Positions 9,622 to 17,586 of a DNA stretch of 36,876 bases are shown here, one piece after another; positions within the stretch are counted from its first letter, which is position 1; each line of letters begins with the position of its first letter. The stretch spans positions 1 to 36,876 of the forward strand of contig JBDTRY010000017.1 in NCBI GenBank assembly GCA_039931435.1, read 5' to 3'. A program made the position numbers and the translations under genes. The notes under the pieces were generated by a model. That model was not told the DNA's origin. It worked only from the letters and a program-made list of their open reading frames with translations, and made no database searches. The stretch comes from JBDTRY01 sp039931435 (GTDB lineage: Bacteria > Acidobacteriota > Thermoanaerobaculia > Gp7-AA8).

Positions 9622-9695
9622 GGCAGGCTGGCTCGTAACGTCATCGCCTCTTGCCTTCGTCTCTGGTGTCTGACGCGCCCTCGAGCCTCGCCCCC

Positions 9696-9730
9696 TTGAC
9701 ACGTATATGCCCATATAGGAATATACGCTT
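9696..9730 (+). promoter_or_regulatory. Promoter and ArsR-type operator upstream of 9731
   Basis: TTGACA at 9696-9701 is a consensus -35. A -10 would fall at about 9719-9727 (GAATAT or TATACG). Overlapping it is a perfect inverted repeat, CGTATAT (9702-9708) and ATATACG (9721-9727) with a 12-nt spacer, plus a nested TATAT/ATATA. The arm-spacer-arm geometry matches the operator found at 26324-26351 before the second ArsR gene. Transcription predicted from this promoter starts at or just after the GTG codon, so the message would be leaderless and the regulator would repress itself. Confidence 0.65.
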
Positions 9731-10069
9731 GTGGACTCCGCCTTTGCAGTCATCGCCGAACCGCACCGCCGCGCCATTCTCTCCATGCTCTCCTCCGCCG
9801 AGCTCTCCGTGGGCGAGCTCATGGACCAGCTTGATCTGCCGCAACCCTCCGTCTCAAAGCACCTCAAGGTTCTGCGCGAGGGTGGCTTCGTCGAGGCGCG
9901 CGTCGATGCCCAGCGGCGCGTCTATCGACTCAATCCCGAACCGCTTCAGGAAGTCGACGACTGGCTCGAGCAGTTCCGCTGCTTCTGGTCCCATCACGTC
10001 GATGCCCTGGAGCAACATCTGGATCGGATGGAGAAGGCCGCACCCCGGAAAGGAAGAAAGAAACGATGA
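9731..10069 (+). CDS. ArsR-family winged-helix regulator (SRPBCC-linked type)
   Basis: A 112-residue ArsR-type repressor. It has a DNA-binding winged helix (EPHRRAILSML; SVGELMDQLDLPQPSVSKHLKVLREGGFV; beta wing RVDAQRRVYRLNPEPL) and a basic tail (KGRKKR). It lacks the Cys-Val-Cys metal site of arsenic ArsR, so it is probably not an arsenic sensor. The GTG start is fixed by the conserved N-terminus and the promoter position. The stop overlaps the ATG of the SRPBCC gene by four bases (ATGA). This ArsR/SRPBCC pairing is a common conserved module whose signal is generally unknown. Confidence 0.9.
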   Translation: MDSAFAVIAEPHRRAILSMLSSAELSVGELMDQLDLPQPSVSKHLKVLREGGFVEARVDAQRRVYRLNPEPLQEVDDWLEQFRCFWSHHVDALEQHLDRMEKAAPRKGRKKR

Positions 10070-10635
10070 GCAACCATGAGACGTACGAGGCCGGACCTGC
10101 ATCCGGCGCCGAGGTTCGAAAGGATGGAGAGAAGTGGACGCTCATTCTCGTCCGCGACCTCCGCCACACTCCCGACAAGGTCTGGAAGGCACTCACAGAG
10201 CCGAACCAGCTCCGCGAATGGGCCCCGTTCGACTCCGACCGCAACCTCGGCAACGCCGGACCGGCAACGCTCACCACCGTGGGCACGCCGGCGCCGCACG
10301 TTTCGGAGACACAAGTAACGCGGGCTGACGCGCCAAAACTTCTCGAATTCAACTGGGGAGGGCAGGAGCTCCGCTGGGAGCTCGAGCCGCTGGGCGAGAG
10401 CGGCACGCGGCTCACGCTGTGGCACAACATCGACCGCAAGTTCATCTCCATGGGCGCCGCTGGCTGGCACATCTGCTTCGATGCGCTCGGTCATTTCCTG
10501 GACGGTCAGCCCATGGGACGCATGGTTGGCCCCGACGTCATGAAGAACGGCGAGTGGCAGCGACTGAACGCCGAGTATGCGAAGCAGTTCAGCGTCGAGT
10601 CGGGCGGATGGCCGGGAAGTGCCCCGAAGCGATGA
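10066..10635 (+). CDS. SRPBCC / AHSA1-domain protein
   Basis: A 189-residue protein with the START-like fold of the activator-of-Hsp90-ATPase-1-like family. The N-terminal strand and helix read WTLILVRDLRHTPDKVWKALTEPNQLREWAPF, followed by strands LLEFNWGGQELRWELEP and TRLTLWHNI and a long C-terminal helix. It has a good Shine-Dalgarno (AAAGGAAG). It overlaps the ArsR gene and is probably in one operon with the DUF1801 gene. Such proteins bind hydrophobic ligands; the ligand here is unknown. Confidence 0.88.
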   Translation: MSNHETYEAGPASGAEVRKDGEKWTLILVRDLRHTPDKVWKALTEPNQLREWAPFDSDRNLGNAGPATLTTVGTPAPHVSETQVTRADAPKLLEFNWGGQELRWELEPLGESGTRLTLWHNIDRKFISMGAAGWHICFDALGHFLDGQPMGRMVGPDVMKNGEWQRLNAEYAKQFSVESGGWPGSAPKR

Positions 10636-10666
10636 CAGATCAAGTCGCGACGGGATTGGAGTGATC

Positions 10667-11098
10667 ATGACAGCAAAAAGTGGATCGGACAGCGGAGCAG
10701 CTTCGAAGAACATCACGAAGAAAGTCGAAGAGCTGAACGACTGGCGTGGCGAGACGCTGGCCCGGATGCGCAAACTCATCCGCGACGCGGACCCGGCGAT
10801 CGAGGAGGAGTGGAAATGGGAGAAGCCCAGATCCGGCGGAATTCCGGTGTGGTCTCATGACGGAGGCGTCTGCACGGGCGAGACCTACAAGCAGGTGGTG
10901 AAGCTCACCTTCTTCCGCGGCGCATCACTCGAGGATCCGAAAAAACTGTTCAACTCCAGTCTGGAGGGAAACACGCGCCGGGCCATCGACATCCGCGAAG
11001 GCGAGAAGCTCGACGCCACCGCATTCAAGGCTTTGATCCGCGCGGCGGTGGCCGCCAACGCCGCGGCGAGGTCCCGGCCTGCGGCGAAGAAGAAGTAG
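10667..11098 (+). CDS. DUF1801-domain protein
   Basis: A 143-residue protein of the DUF1801 (YdhG-like) family. Typical segments are RMRKLIRDADPAIEEEWKWEKP, VWSHDGGVCTGETYKQVVKLTFFRG and a Lys/Ala-rich tail. The start at 10667 has GGAG seven bases upstream (10658-10661); a longer frame from 10577 only reads antisense-like sequence overlapping the SRPBCC gene. It follows the ArsR/SRPBCC pair by 31 bases and is likely the third gene of that operon. Biochemical function is not established for the family. Confidence 0.88.
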   Translation: MTAKSGSDSGAASKNITKKVEELNDWRGETLARMRKLIRDADPAIEEEWKWEKPRSGGIPVWSHDGGVCTGETYKQVVKLTFFRGASLEDPKKLFNSSLEGNTRRAIDIREGEKLDATAFKALIRAAVAANAAARSRPAAKKK

Positions 11099-11160
11099 AT
11101 GCGGGATCACGAGAGAAGAACGTCGGAAAAACACAGCAAGGTTTCTGCGCCCGGCTCACC

Positions 11161-11264
11161 GTCATCCCGAGCGAGAGCGAGGGAGCCCAGTGGTCCGGGG
11201 GGCACGATCCTTGAGGCGCTTGCCACCCCCCCCTCTCGGATCTCTCGCTCACGCTCGAGATGAC
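11161..11264 (+). repeat. Dispersed ~104-bp palindromic repeat, copy 2
   Basis: Inverted copy of 9375-9479. The two copies bracket the ArsR/SRPBCC/DUF1801 cassette, about 1.7 kb apart. No open frame in it looks coding. Confidence 0.7.
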
Positions 11265-11301
11265 CCGCGATTCCTCTCCGCTTTCAGAGCGAACCCCCTC
11301 A

Positions 11302-12306
11302 TCAATCCCGAACCGCAGCCTCGAGCATCTCCAGCACCGTCTGCGCGCCGTCGCCGTATGCGTGGCCTTTCCAGCCCGGCCCGGCGATACGGTCCAGGGC
11401 CATGACCACGGCGAACCCCTCGGCCTGCGACCACCAGCGGTTGCCCGAGAAACGGACCATCTCTTCCTCGCGACTGGCCCGTCCCCCTCGTGGATCGACG
11501 AGCCACTGGTACGCCACCCACTGGCCGGCACCTTCGAACGTCAACCAGAGATCCTCCGCCTCCACGAGATACGCGTCGTCCCCGACGAGCCAGCGCGCCT
11601 GGCGTTCTCGCACGAGGCCCAGTCCCTCACGCGCCAGCCGCCTGGCCTCCGCGTCATCCTTCGTCGCGGCCGCATCGAGGAACAGCTGCGTTTCACGTTT
11701 GATCGACGCGGTGAACTCCGGGTTCTTACCGAATCGTTCCTGCAGCGAGTCATCGTTGAATGAGTCGGGAAGTGAGTACCGGTCGATCAGCGCTTCGAGG
11801 CGAGTTCCGTATGCCCGGATCTGGGCGATGTGCGACGACTCGTGCAGAAGAACGGCGACCATCGTTTTCCGCAAGCTCTCGCCCTGCCCCACGCCCCCGG
11901 CCTCCCACACGCTGGGCGTGGACATGACGAAGTAATACGAGCCTTTCTCGCCGGAGGCGAAGGATGTGACTCCCGACGGAATCTTCTTGCCGTCGGGAAG
12001 GGTGACCTCTCCTGCATGCGGACTTGCACTCCATCGCACATCACCGGCCCTCGTACTGCTCAGCGCGTTCTCACTGCTCAGCACGCAATCTGCGCTGAAG
12101 AAGATGGCCTGCGAGTGCGGAAGCTGGACATTGCCTGTGATTTCCCGCGCCGCGAATCGCCAGGCCTCGAGCGCGCGATCGATCCACTCTCTGTCCGCCT
12201 CCGGCAGCGAGCAGGTGGGCGGCGAGGTATGAGGCTGAGAATGCGCCGGTGACAGAGCGCAGCCGGAGGCCAGGAGAGCGAGGGACAGAAGGTAGGACTT
12301 CAGCAT
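11302..12306 (-). CDS. Secreted lipoprotein with HExxH zinc-binding motif
   Basis: A 334-residue protein. Residues 1-16 form a lipoprotein signal peptide (LLSLALLASGC; lipobox cysteine at 16), so the mature protein is lipid-anchored outside the cytoplasm. Around residue 150 is LLHESSHIAQ, an HExxH motif of zincin-type metallopeptidases. Downstream, acidic helical segments (GRASREEEMVRFSGN; WSQAEGFAVVMALDR) could supply a third ligand. I do not recognise a named family. The ATG at 12306 was chosen because it begins the signal peptide, although the frame is open to 12492. It is flanked by intergenic repeats. Confidence 0.75.
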   Translation of the reverse strand: MLKSYLLSLALLASGCALSPAHSQPHTSPPTCSLPEADREWIDRALEAWRFAAREITGNVQLPHSQAIFFSADCVLSSENALSSTRAGDVRWSASPHAGEVTLPDGKKIPSGVTSFASGEKGSYYFVMSTPSVWEAGGVGQGESLRKTMVAVLLHESSHIAQIRAYGTRLEALIDRYSLPDSFNDDSLQERFGKNPEFTASIKRETQLFLDAAATKDDAEARRLAREGLGLVRERQARWLVGDDAYLVEAEDLWLTFEGAGQWVAYQWLVDPRGGRASREEEMVRFSGNRWWSQAEGFAVVMALDRIAGPGWKGHAYGDGAQTVLEMLEAAVRD

Positions 12307-12575
12307 GTGATCACCCAGGAATGATGCTGCCGCTTCTCGCAACGAGAAGGCTGAACTCGCCGAGGGGCAATGATCGGCTTTTCGATTGTCCACCGCAGAA
12401 GATACGAAGATCCGAGCCGACGGTTCTGGTTGCCCGATTTGCGGGTCCTGCAGGCTATGGCAGGCCATCATGCATCCGTGGTGTGACGCCACCGGGATGT
12501 GCCTGCTTTTTTCGGAGCAGGAAACAGCAAACTCCGTGAAAATGAGGCAAGTTCGAACGGCGTCTCGACTAGAGT
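12307..12575. other. Intergenic region without recognised gene
   Basis: A short hairpin-like motif (CCTGCT ... AGCAGG, about 12500-12519) is the only structure I see. A plus-strand frame with several cysteines crosses the region but has no ribosome-binding site and continues antisense into hicB, so it is not called. Confidence 0.4.
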
Positions 12576-13141
12576 TCAGATGCCGGCTTTGCGAATCACG
12601 AAATCGCCGTCCGGCGAGGTTGCCTTCAGCAGAGAGTCCAGCTTTTCGATGGTGGGCACCACCTCGCCGCGTTCATAACGCGCGTACGCGTTTCGTGATG
12701 AAGAACCCAAGTGGGCAGCGAGCTCGCGAAGAGACTTGCCGCTGGCCTCGCGGCGCCTTCGAAGTAGCAGCGCGGTCATCGCCGCTGCCTCGTTTCCGGC
12801 AATCTCGAACTCGGTCACGCCTCGAGCGAATACCGTCGCTCGAAACTCGTCCCGGTCCACCATCGTCTCCAGCCAGTCAGCGATCATCGCCAGGGCCTCT
12901 TTCCGCGTACGCCCCTGCGTCATCGCCTCCAGAAGGGGAATCTCAGCCAGCCACCACTTTCCGTCGCGGATAAGCCTGCCTTCGAATCTCATGATTCATC
13001 TCCGCAGGCACGTCGCAGGATGGCACGCGCCAGCCTCTCATTGATCTCACGATGCCCGGGCACTGCTTCCGTCAATTGACCGTCAGTCCAGACGTCATGG
13101 CGGGCACCGCTAAGAAAGCGCCAGCCGCACTCTTGGCGCTT
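12567..13141. repeat. Duplicated hicAB segment, copy 1
   Basis: About 575 bases nearly identical to 18848-19431 (constant offset 6281 through hicB). I count only a few single-base differences near the hicB 3' end and small deletions in the hicA part (a 3-base and a 6-base loss). Identity stops abruptly inside the 5' part of hicA, where copy 1 joins unrelated DNA. Direct orientation relative to copy 2. Confidence 0.85.
12576..12992 (-). CDS. hicB: HicB-type antitoxin with C-terminal HTH, copy 1
   Basis: A 138-residue antitoxin. Residues 1-60 have the HicB partial RNase-H-like fold (DGKWWLAEIPLLEAMTQGRTRKEALAMI), which blocks the HicA toxin. Residues 75-135 are an XRE-like helix-turn-helix (GKSLRELAAHLGSSSRNAYARYERGEVVPTIEKLDSLL) for autoregulation. 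The protein is identical to the copy at 18857-19273. The ATG overlaps the end of the degenerate hicA frame by four bases. With its toxin partner damaged, it may survive as an orphan antitoxin able to neutralise the intact HicA at 19270-19449. Confidence 0.88.
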   Translation of the reverse strand: MRFEGRLIRDGKWWLAEIPLLEAMTQGRTRKEALAMIADWLETMVDRDEFRATVFARGVTEFEIAGNEAAAMTALLLRRRREASGKSLRELAAHLGSSSRNAYARYERGEVVPTIEKLDSLLKATSPDGDFVIRKAGI

Positions 13142-13237
13142 GACTGTGAACAGCCGTGTGGGCCAGGTTGCCTGTGTTGACCGGCCCGATGTTGGGGGCA
13201 TGGTGCGTTTGTCATCTGCTCTCACTGCGCAGGCCAC
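12989..13237 (-). pseudogene. hicA: HicA toxin, N-terminally rearranged copy
   Basis: The last ~47 residues match HicA (CGWRFLSGARHDVWTDG, HREINERLARAILRR), including the conserved His of the mRNA-interferase fold. Compared with the intact copy at 19270-19449 it has lost a serine codon, two codons of the first helix, and everything upstream of about 13141. That includes the start, the KKRELER segment and the operator palindrome. The frame now runs back through unrelated sequence to an ATG at 13237, so any product would have a foreign N-terminus. Probably inactive. Confidence 0.7.
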
Positions 13238-13280
13238 AGATCGTTGGTCGGCGCGCAGTGGTCGGGCTTCTGCTCCTTGT

Positions 13281-14846
13281 TCAGAGTAGCGGCTCGATCG
13301 GCAGGGTCGATAGGAACTTCAATCCAATGCGTGTCCAGAAGTCTGTACCTGGCTCGGTCCGATGCCGGATCAGGTTGGAGCCGTCGCGTTCAAGCCACTG
13401 CAGGTTGCCACCGGACATGGTCACTTCATAGGCGTTTCGCGGCACGGCGTTATCGAACGCTTGCGCAACACGACCGGCCAGAGCGGGACTGTCGATCACG
13501 AAGCCCATCTCGGTGTTCAGTTCGGCCGATCGCGGATCGAAATTGAACGACCCGATGAAGATCCGCGCGCGATCGACTGCGAACGTTTTGGCGTGAAGGC
13601 TGGAGCCTGAGCTGCCGAAGGAGCCCGAGGACCGCTCAGGCCTCGCTCCGGTTGTGCGTCGCAATTCGTACAGGGTGACGCCCGCTTCCAGTAGGGCCAC
13701 GCGGCGTTTGGCATATCCGGCATGAACGACTGTGACGTCGGTCGACTCGAACGCATTGGTGAGCACTCTCACCCGGACGCCGCGCTTGGCCCAGCCGCTG
13801 AAGAGTTCGACGCCGCGACTGCCGGGAACAAAATAGGGCGACACGACAACGACCTCCGCCATTGGGCTTCCGAAGATTTCTCTGAATCTATGCGCCAGCA
13901 GATCTCCTCGTGCCGCGCCGCCGAGAGCCTTCGCGGGCGGATCGCTGATCAGGCGTGTCACCGCCCATTCGAATGGCAATGTGTGCGCGGTGAATTGGCT
14001 GACAAATGAGGAATCGCGCACCGCTTTCAGATACGCCACTGCCGCCGGCTCCTGCGCGACGCGCCCGGCCGTTGCGGAAAGCTCGCGGCTTGCCGCGCCG
14101 TCCGCCGCCGGCAGGACGCGGTCTGCCGGATACGACGATCCGCTGGCCCAGTAGCGATCAAAATCGCGCGAGACCTCGCTCACCACCGGCCCGATACCGA
14201 TGACATCGAGGTCGGCGAAGAGTACACCGTCCGTGGCGCCGAAGTACTCGTCGCCGACATTGCGGCCGCCGATCACCGTGACCTGGTTGTCGGCGGTGAA
14301 CGACTTGTTGTGCATTCGCCGGTTGAGGCGGCGGAAGTCCGTGAGGTAACCGGCCAGACGTGGTTTGCGTATGACGAAGGGGTTGAACAGGCGGACTTCA
14401 ATCCGCGGGTGCGAGTCGAGAGCGGCCAGAGCAGGGTCCAGGCCGGCGGTGTTGTTGTCGTCGAGCAGGAAGCGCACCCGCACGCCGCGGTCAGCAGCGT
14501 CGATGAGGGCCTTCATCAGAAGCGTTCCGGCGAGGTCGTTGCGCCAGATGTAGTACTGGACGTCGAGCGTGCGCTGGGCATGAGAGGCCAGCAGGTAGCG
14601 GACCGCGAAGGCATCGCGCGCATCGCGCAGCGTGTGAATTCCGGACACGCCGGGATGGCCGGCCAGCAGCGGGGTCAGCGAACGGCCCAGTTGCGTTCCG
14701 GCGGTGTCCAGGATGACGCTCGAGGTTGTGCGGCCGGCGATGGAGGGCAGCCGGCTGCATCGTCCGAGGATCACGAAGCCGGCCACGAGTGCCAGCACAA
14801 CCCAGACGAGCTTCGTCCAGGGTCTGCCGAAGAAACGGGTCATCAC
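13281..14846 (-). CDS. Phospholipase D-superfamily cardiolipin synthase-like protein
   Basis: A 521-residue protein with an N-terminal membrane anchor (residues 12-28) and two HKD motifs: H179-K181-D186 (HNKSFTADN) and H418-K420-D425 (HAKTFAVDRARIF followed by GSFNFDPRS). The layout resembles ClsC (YmdC), which joins phosphatidylethanolamine or phosphatidylglycerol to make cardiolipin. The catalytic residues are all present. A GTG at 14846 precedes an ATG at 14843, and either could be the start; neither has a clear ribosome-binding site. It is convergent with nothing and separated from sulP by a ~370-base region. Confidence 0.88.
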   Translation of the reverse strand: MMTRFFGRPWTKLVWVVLALVAGFVILGRCSRLPSIAGRTTSSVILDTAGTQLGRSLTPLLAGHPGVSGIHTLRDARDAFAVRYLLASHAQRTLDVQYYIWRNDLAGTLLMKALIDAADRGVRVRFLLDDNNTAGLDPALAALDSHPRIEVRLFNPFVIRKPRLAGYLTDFRRLNRRMHNKSFTADNQVTVIGGRNVGDEYFGATDGVLFADLDVIGIGPVVSEVSRDFDRYWASGSSYPADRVLPAADGAASRELSATAGRVAQEPAAVAYLKAVRDSSFVSQFTAHTLPFEWAVTRLISDPPAKALGGAARGDLLAHRFREIFGSPMAEVVVVSPYFVPGSRGVELFSGWAKRGVRVRVLTNAFESTDVTVVHAGYAKRRVALLEAGVTLYELRRTTGARPERSSGSFGSSGSSLHAKTFAVDRARIFIGSFNFDPRSAELNTEMGFVIDSPALAGRVAQAFDNAVPRNAYEVTMSGGNLQWLERDGSNLIRHRTEPGTDFWTRIGLKFLSTLPIEPLL

Positions 14847-15212
14847 TACCGATGATCGACGGTGGCAGTCGGAATGTCCACGTCTAACTTTCTACTTCTC
14901 GCGCCTCGGAGCTCGATGAGCCGCGGGAAAGGAGTTGCCCCCTCTGAATACTGTTAATCACCGCTAGGTTTACGCGGTTCCTCCAGCAGCTCGCTCAGCG
15001 CGTTCAGACGATCTTTGGGCATGTCCGACAGTGTCTGCTGCGGTCCTGGCCATGACATCGGTCCTACGTCGTGGCTCTTAGACGCACCGGCGAAACAGCT
15101 CTGACTATCTTCACGTGCGGTCGCGCTCCACGGAGCCCGCGCCTGTTCGCATGATGGAGATTTGAGCGTCGCGCAGGTTCCGCCCATGGCGGCGTACATC
15201 TAGAATGCCTGC
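14847..15212. other. Intergenic region upstream of sulP
   Basis: No convincing gene. The 3' part (from 15117) is the upstream end of a segment repeated at 30480-30658, so it is probably the sulP leader. A minus-strand frame at 14954-15199 crosses this conserved leader and is not called. Confidence 0.5.
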
Positions 15213-15295
15213 GTGTTCATTCCCAAGTCACTGGTCTGCCTGCGCGAGGGCTACAGCCGAGAGTCGCTGACCCGCGATCTCATCGCCGGCGTGGT
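15117..15295 (+). repeat. sulP leader and 5' end, duplicated segment, copy 1
   Basis: These 179 bases are repeated at 30480-30658 with about ten single-base differences and no gaps (offset 15363). The segment covers ~96 bases before the GTG and the first 27 codons of sulP. Copy 1 continues into the full gene. Confidence 0.9.
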
Positions 15296-16886
15296 CGTAG
15301 CCGTCGTCGCGCTGCCCTTGGCGCTTGCATTCGCAATCGCCTCGGGAGTACCGCCGGAGCGCGGACTCTACACGGCGATCATCGCAGGTTTTCTGATCTC
15401 TGCGCTGGGCGGCTCACGCGTGCAGATCGGCGGCCCAACCGGCGCATTCGTGGTGATCGTCTACGGCATCGTCACCAGGTACGGGTACGAGGGACTGGTG
15501 ATCTGTACGCTCATGGCCGGAGCGATTCTGATAGTCCTCGGCCTGACCCGGATGGGCGCTCTGATCAAATTCATCCCCTATCCGGTGGTGACCGGCTTCA
15601 CGGCGGGAATCGCCGTGATCATCTTCTCCAGCCAGGTGAAGGACTTTCTCGGTCTCCGCATGGGAACGATTCCACCGGACTTCCTCCTCAAATGGGTGTC
15701 GTACCGCGATGCCATCGCTACCGTCAACTGGTCTGCCACCGCCGTCGGTCTCGGTACGCTGCTCGTTCTGATCGTCTGGCCAAAGATTTCGCGGGTCGTT
15801 CCCGGACCGTTCGTGGCCATGATCGTCGCCACGCTGGCGGTGCAGATTCTCGATCTGCCCGTGGAGACGATCGGTTCGCGTTTCGGCGCCATGCCCAATG
15901 CCATTCCCCGACCGCATCTGCCGGCCATTCCATGGCACGACATTCGGGAGCTGATCTCGCCGGCGGTGACCGTGGCCCTGCTGGCCGCGATCGAATCGCT
16001 GCTTTCGGCAGTGGTGGCGGACGGCATGATCGGCACGCGCCACAAATCGAACATGGAGCTGATCGCGCAGGGCGTTGCCAACATCGTTTCCCCGATCTTC
16101 GGCGGGATCCCGGCGACGGGCGCAATCGCTCGAACGGCGACGAACATCCGTAGCGGCGGACGAACACCGCTGGCAGGCATGACGCACGCGTTCACGCTTC
16201 TGCTGATCCTGTTGTTCGCCGGGCCCTGGGCGGCCAGAGTACCCCTGGCGGCGCTCGCCGCGATTCTGGTTCTGATCTCGTATCACATGAGCGAGTGGCG
16301 GTCGTTCGCCGGCCTGCTGCGCGCACCGAAAAGTGACATCTTCATCCTGATCGTCACTTTTGCGTTGACGATCTTCGTGGATCTGACCGTGGCCGTGCAG
16401 GTTGGGGTGGTGGCGGCGGCCCTTCTGTTCATGCAGCGCATGGCGGAGGTCACGAGCATCGAAGGAATCACGACGGAGCTTCGCGATAGCGAGTCGCCGG
16501 AAGACCCCCAGAACATCAGTCACATCAGCCGGCGGCGGGAGATTCTTTCGGGACGGGAGATTCCGGCCGGTGTTCACGTCTATTCAGTGAATGGCCCCTT
16601 CTTTTTCGGCGCCGCGAGCAAGTTGAACGAAGTGATGGCGGAGATTGGCAGTGCGCCGAAGGTCCTGATCCTGAGGATGCCGCTCGTCCCCGCGATCGAC
16701 GCCACGGGCATCCACGCACTCGAGCAACTGCTGAAGAAGTGCCACCGGCAGGGAACGGCCCTCATCCTTTCCGAGGTGCGCTCGCAGCCGCGCGCCGCGC
16801 TCGACAAAGCGAAGAAGATCGAACTGTTCGCCGGCGTGAGGGACACGTTCGACGAGGCCATCGCCGTTGCCACTGAACTTCGGTAG
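15213..16886 (+). CDS. SulP-family inorganic anion transporter with STAS domain
   Basis: A 557-residue protein. It starts with the family hallmark region (LTRDLIAGVVVAVVALPLALAFAIASGVPPERGLYTAII) and GGSRVQIGGPTGAFVVIV, followed by a dozen or more hydrophobic segments to about residue 410. The last ~120 residues are a cytosolic STAS domain (VHVYSVNGPFFFGAASKLNEV; VLILRMPLVPAIDATGIHALEQL). The family moves sulfate, bicarbonate or dicarboxylates; the substrate cannot be told here. The GTG start at 15213 is supported by its conservation in the truncated copy at 30576. Confidence 0.92.
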   Translation: MFIPKSLVCLREGYSRESLTRDLIAGVVVAVVALPLALAFAIASGVPPERGLYTAIIAGFLISALGGSRVQIGGPTGAFVVIVYGIVTRYGYEGLVICTLMAGAILIVLGLTRMGALIKFIPYPVVTGFTAGIAVIIFSSQVKDFLGLRMGTIPPDFLLKWVSYRDAIATVNWSATAVGLGTLLVLIVWPKISRVVPGPFVAMIVATLAVQILDLPVETIGSRFGAMPNAIPRPHLPAIPWHDIRELISPAVTVALLAAIESLLSAVVADGMIGTRHKSNMELIAQGVANIVSPIFGGIPATGAIARTATNIRSGGRTPLAGMTHAFTLLLILLFAGPWAARVPLAALAAILVLISYHMSEWRSFAGLLRAPKSDIFILIVTFALTIFVDLTVAVQVGVVAAALLFMQRMAEVTSIEGITTELRDSESPEDPQNISHISRRREILSGREIPAGVHVYSVNGPFFFGAASKLNEVMAEIGSAPKVLILRMPLVPAIDATGIHALEQLLKKCHRQGTALILSEVRSQPRAALDKAKKIELFAGVRDTFDEAIAVATELR

Positions 16887-17154
16887 ATCTTCAAAATGCG
16901 ACACGGCGATCAACGCCCGTCAGGTCAATCTGGAGCTGTGCGTACGCCATGCGGGTCTCCAACTTGTCATTCGGCGGGAATACTACTCATCGATGCACTC
17001 GGCGCAGACGTTGCGCGTTGGTAGCCCCGATGACCGGCCCAGCCGTGTTCGCGATCAGCGTCGGTCTGCCGTCGAACCGCTCGCTCACGTCCTGCATCGC
17101 TTCCAAGCGCTCCGGAAGAGGGCAAGATCACGCGTAAAATCAGCGCACGACATC
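16887..17154. other. Intergenic region, no recognised gene
   Basis: Short frames only. A minus-strand frame ending near 16988 reads RFDGRPTLIANTAGPVIGATNAQ, which looks protein-like, but I cannot place it and its upstream part is missing; it may be another gene relic. Confidence 0.3.
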
Positions 17155-17530
17155 ATGGACAGTCTCAAGGCGCGAATCCGCGAGCTGTTGCCGGAGCTGG
17201 AAGGTGTGTACATCGACATCCATGCACATCCGGAACTGCCGTTTGCCGAGACACGGACGGCGCGCCTTGTCGTTCAGCGTCTTCGCGCGTGAGGCTTCGA
17301 TGTGACCGAAGGAGTCGGTAAGAGAGAAGGAGAACGTGATCCCAACGAGGCCGTGATCAGGCTGAATGTGCGGACGTTCGACGAATGCGTGTGCGAATGC
17401 GTGTGGCGATCATGCGCATCGTCAACGCCGAAACCGCTGCGGAGCTCCCGTTCCACCGGAGATCATTCCGCTGGACCGATACTCCATGGTTTTGAATGAC
17501 CTGGGCGAGCCGGCTCAGGCGTTGGGTTGA
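17155..17530 (+). pseudogene. M20-family amidohydrolase/peptidase, decayed
   Basis: The first frame reads MDSLKARIRELLPELEG then IDIHAHPELPFAETRTARLV, the N-terminus of M20D amidohydrolases (HAHPEL includes a metal-site His). It is stopped by TGA at 17290, after which the same frame continues GFDVTEGVGK, as expected for the family. The sequence then jumps to a distal part of the fold (IRLNVRTFDE, then in other frames RIVNAE and EIIPLDRYSMVLND). A large internal deletion, a nonsense codon and at least two frameshifts make it non-functional. Confidence 0.72.
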
Positions 17531-17586
17531 TGGCCACGACGACCGAGTCTTTCGAGAACTGGAAAATCGACCTGATCATCGCGGCG

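Noticed and set aside
12386..12973. Cysteine-containing plus-strand frame (CPICGSC...) before hicB
   Set aside because: Suggestive of a zinc ribbon, but it starts at TTG without a ribosome-binding site and most of its length is antisense to hicB.
14954..15199. 81-residue minus-strand frame upstream of sulP
   Set aside because: It runs through the duplicated sulP leader, which is better explained as promoter DNA; no family match.
15414..16577. 387-residue minus-strand frame opposite sulP
   Set aside because: Antisense to conserved SulP membrane helices; composition (His, Gln, Arg, Asp-rich) is typical of a shadow frame.
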